Source: CAKOSP01 sp964369845 (lineage in GTDB: Bacteria > Bacillota_I > Bacilli_A > RF39 > UBA660). From it: a stretch of 64,000 nucleotides of DNA. The stretch's first letter is position 1, and each line of letters starts with the position of its first letter. Location: positions 1 through 64,000 of the forward strand of contig CAYJFJ010000001.1 in the NCBI GenBank assembly GCA_964369845.1, written 5' to 3'. Positions 40,737 through 49,681 of the stretch are shown here, piece by piece. The translations under genes and the position numbers were made by a program. The notes under the pieces are model-generated. The model worked only from the letters and a program-made list of their open reading frames with translations, was not told where the DNA came from and made no database searches.

Positions 40737-40837
40737 AAAAAAAAGACAAGAACCCCAGGCGAGATGAATTCTCACATGCAAAGCATGCTTACTGGCATTG
40801 CCAACACATCGTTAATCCCTCACGAGTTCTTGTCTAC
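40737..40837 (-). ncRNA. Highly structured putative RNA of unknown class
   Basis: Minus-strand unit, about 100 nt, with near 48% G+C against about 25% around it. Extended -10 TGT-TATAAT (40852-40844). Ends closed by a perfect 10-bp stem, AGACAAGAAC (40835-40826) with GTTCTTGTCT (40753-40744), followed directly by T8 (terminator). Inside, hairpins TGGC-AAT-GCCA, a GCATG/CATGC hairpin and GAGA-ATTCA-TCTC form a multibranch fold. It lacks the SRP GGAAG...AGCA loop and any tRNA, RNase P or tmRNA core. No ORF. It lies after a DUF3644 pseudogene. Confidence 0.72.
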
Positions 40838-40873
40838 AAATATATTATAACATATATAAACAATTTATTCCAT

Positions 40874-41791
40874 TTATTGTTTATTTTTAATATTTTCTAT
40901 GTAAAGAGACGTAATATATTCTATTGCTAAATCACTATATTTGTATATTATTCCTGAGTAATAAAATTGATAACAATACATTTGATTTTCTTTTATTTTA
41001 TAACTTTTGCATATTTGTTGAAAAGTATTTTTTGTAAAACAATGTTCAATACCTAAAGCAAGTTCAAGACTTTCACAAATTTTTTTAATAGCATCATTAG
41101 TTTTATAAGGATGAGTTTTTTCTATATCCTTTGGAACTTCTATTAATTTTGCTTTTTCATTAGAGTCTTTGGAAATAGAATATACTAGATCTGCATCAGC
41201 TTCTTTTTTTGTAGAAACTAATCTTAATGTTTGCCCTAAATTTTCATCTGTGATTAACTCTTCATATAACTTTTCTTGAGTAATTAAAGTCATTGGATTT
41301 AATATTAATGAATTCGATTTGTTATTACCAGGATTTGTCAAAGCAATAAACGGTGTAATTTTATTATTGAAATTGTGATTTGGAAATTGTTTTTTAAAAA
41401 ATGCATTAAAATTAGATATACATCTTTGATAAGCAGTTGATAAAATAAAATCATAATCTGGAATTATTAGATGTGTAGCTTTATTTCTGATACTTCTAAT
41501 ATAGCTGATGTTATTTTTAGTATGGTCAGTTGTGCTAGTGAAAACTTTTTCTACACATTCGTCCAATCCGATAGTTCTATTAGAACCATCTTTATAATTA
41601 ATTATTTCAATAGAATTATTTTTATTAATTAAAAATGCTTTTAATAATAGTTCTCAAGCATTACAAATAAAAAAACAAAATCCTTCACTTCTATAATTAA
41701 TTGTTGGTTTGTTAATGATTTCTAAAGCCATAAGATATGCTTCTTCGGATTTTTCTAATAGTGTACTCACATATTTGTTAATATTAGACAT
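40874..41791 (-). pseudogene. DUF3644 protein gene interrupted by one in-frame TGA
   Basis: From ATG 41791 (GAAGGTGAAACT upstream) the frame reads MSNINKYVSTLLEKSEEAYL, then SEGFCFFICNA, TGA (41656-41654, codon 46), then ELLLKAFLINKNNSIEI and on to 40874, 305 codons in all. The DUF3644 signature is N-A-W-E-L-L-L-K-A, so TGA replaces a conserved TGG Trp. The rest is intact (ISYIRSIRNKATHLI, matching the family's IR-NxxxH). An internal ATG at 41566 could start a 230-aa product without the N-terminus. DUF3644 occurs in defence and mobile contexts; function unknown. Confidence 0.8.
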
Positions 41792-41917
41792 AGTTTCACC
41801 TTCTTTTAAAGGTTATAATAGCATATATTCTACAAATAATAGCATAAAAATTGATTTTTTTGAATAATTGTGGTAGTATAGTTGCCATATTTAAATTTAA
41901 TAAGAGGAGGAATTTTG

Positions 41918-43075
41918 ATGGAATTAATGGATACATTATTAAATGAATTAAAAGATAATGGTAAAGCTAAAGTAATTTACAAAACAATAAAAACAGGTAA
42001 TCTAATAGGTTGCGCTTATTTAGAACTAAATCAAAATGGTGAGTGTAAAGTCAGTGTGGGTATGGAGGAATATGATGAAACTTTCGAATACATTGATATA
42101 GAATGTACGCCTAATTTTTCAAATTTATCTGAAATCACTGAGGAACGTGAATTTTATAATAGAATTTCAAGTGTTATGGCTCATGATTTAGAAGAAAATT
42201 TGAAGGATATTAGAGTGATTAAGTCCAATAAAAAAGAAAATCCTATTTCTGATGAAATGTTTGCTATAATTTTAAGTAACATATATTCAGCACTCGACTT
42301 TAAAAATTCAGACTATAAAAATGTTATTTTATCAGGAGATAGAGGATTACTAAACATACTTTCAAGCAAATTTGGAAATAAAACAGTGAGTGCAGGTGAT
42401 ATAGATATAAGTCAAATATCAATCCGAATGTATGAGGTAGGATTAAATATTAAAGATGCTAAAAGATTGTATAATATTGCAAATAGTAATCGTATTGCAA
42501 GCGATGCTACGAGAGAATTATTCTTAAAAATTTATTGTGACGATGAGAAAAATATAAGTTATTCTGATGAAATAAAAAAATTAGCCGAAGAATGCATGTT
42601 TTCTGTACAACCAGAAGATGAAAATGATATTCTTCCAGCTTGGGGAATTTGTGTGAAATTCGGTTTTGATAAGAAAAAAATCAATAAAAATCGAGATAAA
42701 ATAATAAAATTGATTGAAGCAACAAATATTGGTTATCCAATGAGTTCACTTGAATTATTAATGCAAACTAAAACTGGTGAGTGTTGGAATAATTTATCTA
42801 CATTTGAAGAATTTGAAATTCTAGAAAAATTGTTGGCTTTGGGAACTGCTTCTGGTAAATTAAGTAATAGTGAAGAAGAAAGAAGAGTAAACATAGCAGA
42901 ATTAAATGAAGATTCATTATTACTAAGTCCTTTTGTATATGTTGATTTTAAAGATCAAGAACAAGTAACTTCTTGGTTGAGTGGTATGAAAAGGATTTCA
43001 AATAAGTTTTTGTTTCTAACTAAAGCTAATTTGAATGAAATCGATACACCAACAGAGTTTACCAAAAAGAGATAA
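41918..43075 (+). CDS. Unknown 385-aa protein of the accessory island
   Basis: Start ATG 41918 behind AGAGGAGGAATTTTG. No family recognised; no signal or membrane helix. N-terminal beta-rich domain (KAKVIYKTIKTGNLIGCAYL, ECKVSVGMEEYDETFEYIDI), then a mostly helical part (LNIKDAKRLYNIANSNRIAS, IGYPMSSLELLMQTKTGECW). Fewer AT-only codons (GGT, TGG, GCG) than neighbours, consistent with acquisition. Convergent with the Mob/Pre fragment over a shared terminator. Confidence 0.65.
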   Translation: MELMDTLLNELKDNGKAKVIYKTIKTGNLIGCAYLELNQNGECKVSVGMEEYDETFEYIDIECTPNFSNLSEITEEREFYNRISSVMAHDLEENLKDIRVIKSNKKENPISDEMFAIILSNIYSALDFKNSDYKNVILSGDRGLLNILSSKFGNKTVSAGDIDISQISIRMYEVGLNIKDAKRLYNIANSNRIASDATRELFLKIYCDDEKNISYSDEIKKLAEECMFSVQPEDENDILPAWGICVKFGFDKKKINKNRDKIIKLIEATNIGYPMSSLELLMQTKTGECWNNLSTFEEFEILEKLLALGTASGKLSNSEEERRVNIAELNEDSLLLSPFVYVDFKDQEQVTSWLSGMKRISNKFLFLTKANLNEIDTPTEFTKKR

Positions 43076-43104
43076 CTTTATCTTTCAAAGTCATCTCTTT
43101 TTTT
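43064..43104. terminator. Bidirectional terminator
   Basis: AAAGAGAT-ACTTT pairs with AAAGT-ATCTCTTT around TATCTTTC, A/T runs on both sides. Confidence 0.7.
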
Positions 43105-43704
43105 GTCTTTATATTCGGAATTTTCATATACCTCTTTTATGTCATTATATTTATCACGAGATAAAATATCATACTTAAATAAATCTTTAGCAAACTCGAA
43201 ATATTTTTTTCTATCGTTAGTAAAGAATTTATCTTGGATAAGGTTTACTAGATTATTAAATATTGATTTTAAAACATCTACTGTTCTTTTTAGGTATTTA
43301 TTTTCAGATTTTAAATTGCTTATTTCTTCATTTTTCTTATCTACTTGTTTTGATAAAGTATTTACTCTAAGGTTTAATGCTTCATTATTTTCAGTTAGTG
43401 TTTTAATTTGTTCGCTCTTAGACTTTAAAGTATCATCCACATTGGTAAATGTTAAAGATAGATTATGAATATTTTCATATTCTTCATTTGATTTACTAAC
43501 TGAAGAAATATACTTATCAATAGTTTCTTTATCTTCAGTAGTTATAATATAATTATTTTTGTTTAATTTAGATAATTTAAGGTTATCTATTTTTTGTTTT
43601 AAAATATTAGTTTCAGTATCTAGATTTTTAGAGTTATTATTGATGTTTTCTAAGTTAGTTTTATTTTTAATAATTTCATCTTTTAACTCTTGGTAGTTAG
43701 TCAT
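43078..43704 (-). pseudogene. C-terminal fragment of a plasmid Mob/Pre-type relaxase
   Basis: 208 codons from an internal ATG, but the frame continues upstream without a start to about 43765 (HLKEKQKGRNIDIHVSDM). Content is the C-terminal coiled-coil and tail of Mob/Pre relaxases: KNNYIITTEDKETIDKYISS, EQIKTLTENNEALNLRVNTL, then VLKSIFNNLVNLIQDKF and the acidic end KKRDDFER. The N-terminal catalytic HUH domain is absent. It marks a former integrated plasmid or mobilisable element. A 24-bp duplicate of its end occurs at 40561. Confidence 0.72.
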
Positions 43705-43799
43705 ATCAGATACATGAATATCTATATTTCTTCCTTTTTGTTTTTCTTTTAAATGAAATGGAGCTTAATAAATTTCTCTACTAATTTCATCCTGAAAAC

Positions 43800-43827
43800 A
43801 AAAAAAAACCAATCTTACGATTGATTT
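43800..43827 (-). terminator. Terminator downstream of tRNA-Gly
   Basis: Minus strand TCAATC-GTAA-GATTGG followed by T9. Confidence 0.65.
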
Positions 43828-43866
43828 ATATCTAAATGCCCGGTACATTCCGAACAGAATCGTCAT

Positions 43867-43941
43867 TGGAGCAAGTGACCGGGATCGAACCGGCATCCTA
43901 GCCTTGGCAAGGCCATATACTAACCATTGTACTACACCTGC
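43867..43941 (-). tRNA. tRNA-Gly (anticodon GCC)
   Basis: 75 nt on the minus strand with encoded CCA (plus-strand TGG at 43867). Acceptor GCAGGTG pairs with CACTTGC. Anticodon loop TTGCCAA gives GCC. T-arm CCGG-TTCGATC-CCGG is intact. Its last 13 nt recur in the small-RNA elements at 38510 and 40653, and it borders the accessory island on the right. Confidence 0.95.
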
Positions 43942-43988
43942 AGTTGCAATAAGATTTTACCAAATTTTTGTAAAATAATCAAGATTAT

Positions 43989-44017
43989 TTGAAAAAAAAA
44001 TTAAAATTTGTTATAAT
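43989..44017 (+). promoter_or_regulatory. Consensus promoter of the LtaS-LCP operon
   Basis: TTGAAA (43989-43994), 17 bases, TATAAT (44012-44017) with TGT upstream. Transcription begins about 44024, only some 6-15 bases before the start codon. Confidence 0.8.
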
Positions 44018-44029
44018 TGTATACGTGAG

Positions 44030-46057
44030 ATGAATAATATGAAGGAAAAAATTTTAAATTATATAAATAATGTAAGAAGATTAATAATAGAATACGTTGT
44101 AACCAATAGACTTTTCGTTACATACGTTCTTATATCTTTGATTGGAATGATGATTACAAGATTCTCGACTTTAGGAGAATTTTTCACATTCAGGTCATTA
44201 GTAGCAAACTTAGCTTTAATACTAATGATAGGATCTCTTAGTTATGTTTTAAAACCTAAGAATAGATTTAAATATTTATTTTTTTGGATATTAGTATTTA
44301 CATTGATGGGTTTAGTAAATACAATTTACTATAAATTCTATGCATCATTTGCATCGTTTGGAGAACTAGCAATGTTAGGTCAAGCTGAAACAGTTACAGG
44401 TTCAATATATGACAAATTACATGTACTCGATTTTATTTACATATTTATGCCTATTATTTTTTACGGGTATCATAAAAAGATTAAAAAGACTTCGTACTAT
44501 AACTTTATAACAAAATTTGAAAGAAAAAAAACAAAATTTACAAGTACTTTAGCTGTAGGTGGAACAATGTTGTTTTTTATATTATCTACATCAACAGCAA
44601 CAGATTTTAGTAGACTTGGAAACCAGTGGAATAGATTATCTAACATGGAAAGATTTGGTTTAATATTTTATCAGTTTAATGATTTAGTACAAACTTTAAA
44701 ACCTCAGTTTTCTTCGCTATTTGGATATGAAGAAGCAGCTGAGGCATTTAATGAATACTTCGCTGAAGAAAATGTAATTCCAGATAACAAATATACAGGT
44801 GTTTTAGAAGGCAAAAATATAGTGTTTATTCACATGGAAAGTATACAAACATTCTTGATGGATTTAAGTTATAATGGGGTAGAAGTAACACCTAACTTAA
44901 ATAAATTAGCAGATGAAGGAATGTTCTTCACTAATTTCTTTCCACAAATTTCAACTGGAACGTCAAGTGATGCAGAGTTTACATTATTATCGAGTATGTA
45001 TCCTGCATCAACTGGAACAGTATTTGTAAGTTACTATGATAGAAATTACATAACAATACCGAAAGTCTTGAGTGAAAAAGGTTATACAACATTTAGTATG
45101 CATGGAAATAACTTTACAATGTGGAATAGAAGTAATGCGCATCCTTCTCTAGGATATGAAGAATTTTACTACAAAGATAAATATGACTTTACAGAAGAAG
45201 ATGAAATAGGTCTTGGAATAAATGATTCACTATTTTTTGAGCAGTCTATAGCATATTTAGAAGAAATAGAATCAAGTTCAACAAATTACATGGGAACAGT
45301 TATAACATTATCTAATCATTCTCCATTTGAAAGTGTAGATAAATACGTTGAATATGATTTATCGACAACATTTGAAGTTGAAAATGAAGATGGAATAACT
45401 GAAACAGTAACTACAGATTATTTAAGTAAAAAATCTATAGGTAGATATTTAAAAAGCAGTCATTTTGCAGATTTAGCTATGGGTGAGTTTATTGACATGG
45501 TAAATGAAAGTGAATATTTTAACGATACCGTATTTGTTTTCTATGGAGATCATGATGCAAAATTCTCTCAATCAGAAATGAATTATTTAATAAATTACGA
45601 TTATATGACAGGTGATTTAAAAGAAGAAAGCGACCCGACATATGTTGAATATGATTCATTTGATCATGAGTTAGATAAAAATACACCGTTAATAATATGG
45701 TCTAAAAATGAAGAAATAAGAGAAACTATAAATGGTGAGTTTGATTACCCAATGGGTACAGTAGATGTAGCTCCAACACTTTACAATATGTTAGGTGTGT
45801 ATAATGAATATTCTTTCGGGAATGATATATTTACAGCAAAAGATGACAACTATGTAGTATTTCCAAATGCAAATTTCTTAACAGCAGATATTTATTATAA
45901 TAATTCAAAAAGTGAATATAAAGCTTTAAGAGAAGATGTAATTTTAACAGAAAATTATATAGAAGATTACCTAGCAAAAACAGAAGAAAAATTAACAGTA
46001 TCAAATTCTATAATAGTTCATAATTTGATTGAAAAAGAAGTTTTAGATAAGGAGTAA
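44030..46057 (+). CDS. LtaS-type lipoteichoic acid synthase family protein
   Basis: 675 aa (ATG 44030; ATG 44039 is nine bases after GTGAG and may be the true start). Five N-terminal membrane helices, a linker, then the extracellular sulfatase-like domain: NIVFIHMESIQTFLMDL (metal Glu), STGTSSDAEFTLLSS with nucleophile Thr about 311, YTTFSMHGNNFTMWNR, and FYGDHDAKF (metal Asp-His). It polymerises glycerol phosphate from phosphatidylglycerol onto a glycolipid or related anchor. First gene of an operon with an exported protein and an LCP ligase. Confidence 0.92.
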   Translation: MNNMKEKILNYINNVRRLIIEYVVTNRLFVTYVLISLIGMMITRFSTLGEFFTFRSLVANLALILMIGSLSYVLKPKNRFKYLFFWILVFTLMGLVNTIYYKFYASFASFGELAMLGQAETVTGSIYDKLHVLDFIYIFMPIIFYGYHKKIKKTSYYNFITKFERKKTKFTSTLAVGGTMLFFILSTSTATDFSRLGNQWNRLSNMERFGLIFYQFNDLVQTLKPQFSSLFGYEEAAEAFNEYFAEENVIPDNKYTGVLEGKNIVFIHMESIQTFLMDLSYNGVEVTPNLNKLADEGMFFTNFFPQISTGTSSDAEFTLLSSMYPASTGTVFVSYYDRNYITIPKVLSEKGYTTFSMHGNNFTMWNRSNAHPSLGYEEFYYKDKYDFTEEDEIGLGINDSLFFEQSIAYLEEIESSSTNYMGTVITLSNHSPFESVDKYVEYDLSTTFEVENEDGITETVTTDYLSKKSIGRYLKSSHFADLAMGEFIDMVNESEYFNDTVFVFYGDHDAKFSQSEMNYLINYDYMTGDLKEESDPTYVEYDSFDHELDKNTPLIIWSKNEEIRETINGEFDYPMGTVDVAPTLYNMLGVYNEYSFGNDIFTAKDDNYVVFPNANFLTADIYYNNSKSEYKALREDVILTENYIEDYLAKTEEKLTVSNSIIVHNLIEKEVLDKE

Positions 46058-46058
46058 A

Positions 46059-46685
46059 ATGAAAAAAAGATATAAAATAATTTTAGTGCTAATTGTACTT
46101 TTGATAATAATAGCAGTTATAGTAAGTGCACTAAATGCATTTACTCCTAAAACAGAAGTTAAAATATTAGAAACAATAGAAGGATTTAGTTATAATTTAT
46201 CTGATGCAGATACAAAGTTATATAAAGAAAATTATGACTTACTTAAAGAGGAATTAAAAAAAGAAGAGGTTGATCAAGAAATTTATGCAAAGTTAATTGC
46301 TAAACTATTTATAATCGATCTGTATACAATAAATAATAAAATTAATAAATATGATGTTGGTGGAACAGAATTCGTTTACACAGATATTGTTGATAATTAC
46401 AAATTAAAAGTAAGTGATACAATCTATAAATATATTTCAAATGAAGCAAAAAAAGATTTGCCTGAAGTTACTAGTGTAACTATTGAAAGTATTGAAGAAA
46501 CAGAGTATGAATTAATAATTAACGAAGAAGAAATATTATTTGATGGATATGTAATAAAAGCAAACTGGGATTATGAAGAAGATTACGGTTATGATGAAGA
46601 GGCTACAATTATAATTGTCTCAAAAGAAGAAAGAATGGAAATAGTTGAATTTACTAGCGGAGATTTAGATGAAGAAAATAATTAG
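46059..46685 (+). CDS. Membrane-anchored exported protein, unknown
   Basis: 208 aa. Signal anchor (RYKIILVLIVLLIIIAVIVS), then a ~180-residue acidic extracytoplasmic domain, helical first (YKENYDLLKEELKKEEVDQE) and beta-rich later (VTSVTIESIEETEYELIINE). RBS AAGGAGTAAA overlaps the LtaS stop; the 3' end overlaps the LCP gene by 17 bases. The context suggests an accessory role in polymer synthesis or attachment. Confidence 0.75.
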   Translation: MKKRYKIILVLIVLLIIIAVIVSALNAFTPKTEVKILETIEGFSYNLSDADTKLYKENYDLLKEELKKEEVDQEIYAKLIAKLFIIDLYTINNKINKYDVGGTEFVYTDIVDNYKLKVSDTIYKYISNEAKKDLPEVTSVTIESIEETEYELIINEEEILFDGYVIKANWDYEEDYGYDEEATIIIVSKEERMEIVEFTSGDLDEENN

Positions 46686-48663
46686 AAAATTATCTAAAAG
46701 AAATAAATTTACAGTTGTTTTATATTTACTAACAATACTAGCTTATATTGTTAGTTTTTCCATATTTACTAAAAACGTATTAAGTTTAAAAGATATAGAG
46801 ACGCTTGTAAGATATATTATATTAGCTTTATTCGCAGTGTATTTTATAAACTTTGTACTAGCAAATTTATTAAGAATTATAGAAAGAAGATATAAGAAAT
46901 TTTATATATCGTTTAGTATAAGTTTATTTTTTATAATTATATTTATATTAGGTAGCCTTGCAATTAATTTTGTATATTCGGGAATATCAAGTTTTGGAGA
47001 AAGTGAAACAATAGTATATTCGCAACACTTAATAACTTTAACAGATGATGAATTAGAAGAAGAAGATAATATAGGTATAATATCATCAGATGACGATAAT
47101 CATGGAAATGATTTGTCTACAAAACTTATAGAAGCAGAAAGATTGAGTAATAAAATATTAACTTATGATGATTATGTTCATATGTTAACGCAGCTTTATG
47201 AAGGTAAAATTGATGCAGCTTTAGTACCTGGAACATATTTGACATTATATAGTAATGAAGAAGGATTTGAAAATATTGCAAGTGAAACAGAAATCATTGC
47301 AACGTATAGTGAAGAACAAGAGAATAAAGATATAACAATTACATCAACTAAAGATTTTGATGAACCACTTACATTTCTTATAATGGGAGTAGACTCAGAA
47401 ACTGATGGTTTAAATGCAAATGCTGCCTTCAATGGTGATACTTTAATGATGGTAACATTTAATCCTAAAACACTAAATGCTACAATGTTTAGTATTCCAA
47501 GAGATACTTTAGTTCCAATAGCGTGTAGATCAAATACATTAAATAAAATAAATTCATCAGCAGCATATGGTACTGAGTGTGTTATAGATACAGTAGAAAA
47601 TTTTACAGGTATTACAGTTGATTATTATGTAAAAATAAATTTCAAAGGTGTAGTAGATTTAGTAGATGCTATTGGAGGAATAACAGTAGATGTTGAAGAG
47701 CCGGATATAGATACATATGATGGTCAAGTATGTGAGCAAAATTCAGATAGACAGTTCGGAGATGAACTTATATGTATGGATTCAGGAATTCAACATTTAG
47801 ATGGTGAGCAAGCACTTGCTTATGCTCGTAATAGAAAATTATATTTAACATCTGATTTAGCAAGAACACAACATCAGCAACAAGTAGTAGAAGCAATAGC
47901 AAATCAATTACTTACACTGAGTAGTATTGAAGATTTTGAAAAAGTATTTGATACAGTTGATAAAAATATAGTTTCAAATATGCAACCAGAACAAATATTT
48001 TCAGCATATAATGTTATGAAGGATATTGTATTTAATTCAATAAGTGGAAATGGATTCGTATCAATTGAAAAAAGTTATTTAGAAGTTTATAGCTTAAGAG
48101 TATGGATTGAGTCAAGCCAAAGAGAAAGTGAAACTTTAGGATATTATAAAGATTCGCTAGAAGATATAAAACAAATGATGGAAATAAACTTAGGCTTAAA
48201 AGAAGATGAAAGTACAAAAACATTCTCATTTTCTGCTAATGAATATTATGAACCAGTAGTAGCAGGAGATGGATATGTTAAAGAACGAACTGAAGAAGTA
48301 TTATCAAATTATGTAGGTTCAAATAAATCAGATGCCCAAAGTTTTTGTACAAAAAATGGAATAAGTTGTACATTCGAAACAGTTGATTCAGACGATGAAA
48401 ATTATAATATGTATGTAAGTGAAGGATTAATAGGAGCACAAAGTGTACACGAAAAAGTACTGTTATCTACAATAGATAAAATAACATTTTATTTAGTAGG
48501 AGAGAACTTAAATAAAGAAGATGAAGAAGACGAACCAACTGAAAATAATGAAGAAAAGCCAGAAGAAGAAAAACCAGAAGAAGAAAAACCAGAAGAAGAT
48601 TTAGAACCAGAAAAAGAACCTGAGTCAGATGTATCATCATCAGACAATGATTCATTAGAATAA
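46669..48663 (+). CDS. LytR-CpsA-Psr (LCP) ligase with PASTA-like domain and acidic tail
   Basis: 664 aa. Three N-terminal membrane helices (about 15-100), then an LCP domain: FLIMGVDSE, NGDTLMMVTFNPKT, SIPRDTLVPIACRSN (catalytic Arg kept), YVKINFKGVVDLVDAIGGI, GEQALAYARNRK and ARTQHQQQVV. A C-terminal PASTA-like module follows (VGSNKSDAQSFCTKNGISCT). It ends in a low-complexity tail of EEKPEEEKPEE repeats. LCP enzymes move undecaprenyl-linked glycopolymers onto peptidoglycan. Cotranscribed with the LtaS-type synthase. Confidence 0.9.
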   Translation: MKKIIRKLSKRNKFTVVLYLLTILAYIVSFSIFTKNVLSLKDIETLVRYIILALFAVYFINFVLANLLRIIERRYKKFYISFSISLFFIIIFILGSLAINFVYSGISSFGESETIVYSQHLITLTDDELEEEDNIGIISSDDDNHGNDLSTKLIEAERLSNKILTYDDYVHMLTQLYEGKIDAALVPGTYLTLYSNEEGFENIASETEIIATYSEEQENKDITITSTKDFDEPLTFLIMGVDSETDGLNANAAFNGDTLMMVTFNPKTLNATMFSIPRDTLVPIACRSNTLNKINSSAAYGTECVIDTVENFTGITVDYYVKINFKGVVDLVDAIGGITVDVEEPDIDTYDGQVCEQNSDRQFGDELICMDSGIQHLDGEQALAYARNRKLYLTSDLARTQHQQQVVEAIANQLLTLSSIEDFEKVFDTVDKNIVSNMQPEQIFSAYNVMKDIVFNSISGNGFVSIEKSYLEVYSLRVWIESSQRESETLGYYKDSLEDIKQMMEINLGLKEDESTKTFSFSANEYYEPVVAGDGYVKERTEEVLSNYVGSNKSDAQSFCTKNGISCTFETVDSDDENYNMYVSEGLIGAQSVHEKVLLSTIDKITFYLVGENLNKEDEEDEPTENNEEKPEEEKPEEEKPEEDLEPEKEPESDVSSSDNDSLE

Positions 48664-48698
48664 AAAAGAAATAATTTGAAATTATTTCTTTTTTTTTG
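48662..48698 (+). terminator. Terminator of the LtaS-LCP operon
   Basis: AAAAGAAATAATT pairs with AATTATTTCTTTT around TGA, then more T's. Confidence 0.8.
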
Positions 48699-48725
48699 CA
48701 AGAAAAAAACATATATATATATGCT

Positions 48726-49547
48726 TTATTTCTTTTTCTTATTTCCTAATTGTTTATTAATTGCATCTACTTTACTTTTTTTAGTGTTAGTATTATTTTT
48801 CTTCTTAGTAGAAGAGTTTTTAGATTTAGCACTAGTTTTCTTCTTAGTAGAAGCATTTTTGTTTTTAGTATTAGTATTTTTAGAAGTAGTTTCTTTTTTA
48901 CTTGTAACTTTAATTTCTGATTTATTATTTTCAGCAGCAGGTTTATCTTTTGTTTTCTTAGTTTTATTTTGCTTGTTATCTTTAACGTTAGTCTTTTTAA
49001 CTTCTTCTTTTTTCTTAACTTTAGTATTAGGTTTAACTTTATCTTTCTTAACTTTTTTAACAGTACTTACTTTACTCTTAACTTTTTTACTATTTTTAAG
49101 GTCTACATTTTTAAGTTTATTAAATAAGTTAGAAAATTTATTTTTAATACCTGTAAACATTGTTTTAGGATTAAATTTACTATTTTGGGTAACCTTTTTA
49201 GTTAATGAAGTAACTTTTAATTTTAAGTCATGAGCGTAATCTTTAAATGTAGGTTTATCACTTTTATCGTTTTTACGTTTTAAGCGATAATTGTTAAAAT
49301 TAATTTTAATATCTGTAATATAATCTTTAAATTTGATTTTATCTTTTTGATCTGTTTTCTTTTTAATATCTTTAGTAGAATTAATTTTAACAACTTTCTT
49401 ATTAGTGTTTTTCTTAATAGTCTTACTTTGAATTTCTTCTTCAGTAGGTTTAAGAAGTAAAAATAATATAAGAACGGTTAAAGTTAATAAATATAAACAG
49501 ATCAAACATATAAAAATTATGTCAATTTGATCAAAAGTTTTTGTCAT
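48726..49547 (-). CDS. Membrane-anchored Lys-rich (polycationic) protein
   Basis: 273 aa from ATG 49547 (GGTG six bases upstream; GTG 49556 is an alternative). One membrane helix near the N-terminus (IDIIFICLICLYLLTLTVLILF), then about 235 residues made almost only of Lys, Thr, Asn, Ser and Val, with AKSKNSSTKKKNN-type repeats like histone H1 tails. Very high positive charge; no enzyme motif. Between wall-polymer genes, it may bind anionic teichoic acid outside or nucleic acid inside, depending on orientation (inference). Confidence 0.75.
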   Translation of the reverse strand: MTKTFDQIDIIFICLICLYLLTLTVLILFLLLKPTEEEIQSKTIKKNTNKKVVKINSTKDIKKKTDQKDKIKFKDYITDIKINFNNYRLKRKNDKSDKPTFKDYAHDLKLKVTSLTKKVTQNSKFNPKTMFTGIKNKFSNLFNKLKNVDLKNSKKVKSKVSTVKKVKKDKVKPNTKVKKKEEVKKTNVKDNKQNKTKKTKDKPAAENNKSEIKVTSKKETTSKNTNTKNKNASTKKKTSAKSKNSSTKKKNNTNTKKSKVDAINKQLGNKKKK

Positions 49548-49652
49548 TTGTATCACCGATTTTATTATATTATAAAGTTTATTAAAAAACTAGTGTAAAT
49601 TTGACACTTTTAAATAAAAATGTCAAATTGAATGGAAAAAGTATACTCAAAA

Positions 49653-49661
49653 TGATATAAT
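49653..49661 (+). promoter_or_regulatory. Extended -10 promoter of the autolysin-cohesin operon
   Basis: TGA-TATAAT, 21 bases before ATG 49682 with GATAGGAGGC. Confidence 0.6.
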
Positions 49662-49681
49662 GTATAAAGATAGGAGGCATA

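Noticed and set aside
40737..40837. SRP (4.5S) RNA or retron msr-msd
   Set aside because: No conserved GGAAG/AGCA SRP loop; no reverse transcriptase gene nearby.
41654..41656. Genome-wide TGA-to-Trp recoding
   Set aside because: Many genes here use TGG for Trp and end at TGA (for example 3793-4443, 18367-18747, 58787-59848); only this one codon conflicts.
48676..49233. Plus-strand hydrophobic 185-codon frame
   Set aside because: Shadow of the Lys-rich gene: AAA/AAG codons read backwards give Leu/Phe. No RBS and it starts in a terminator.
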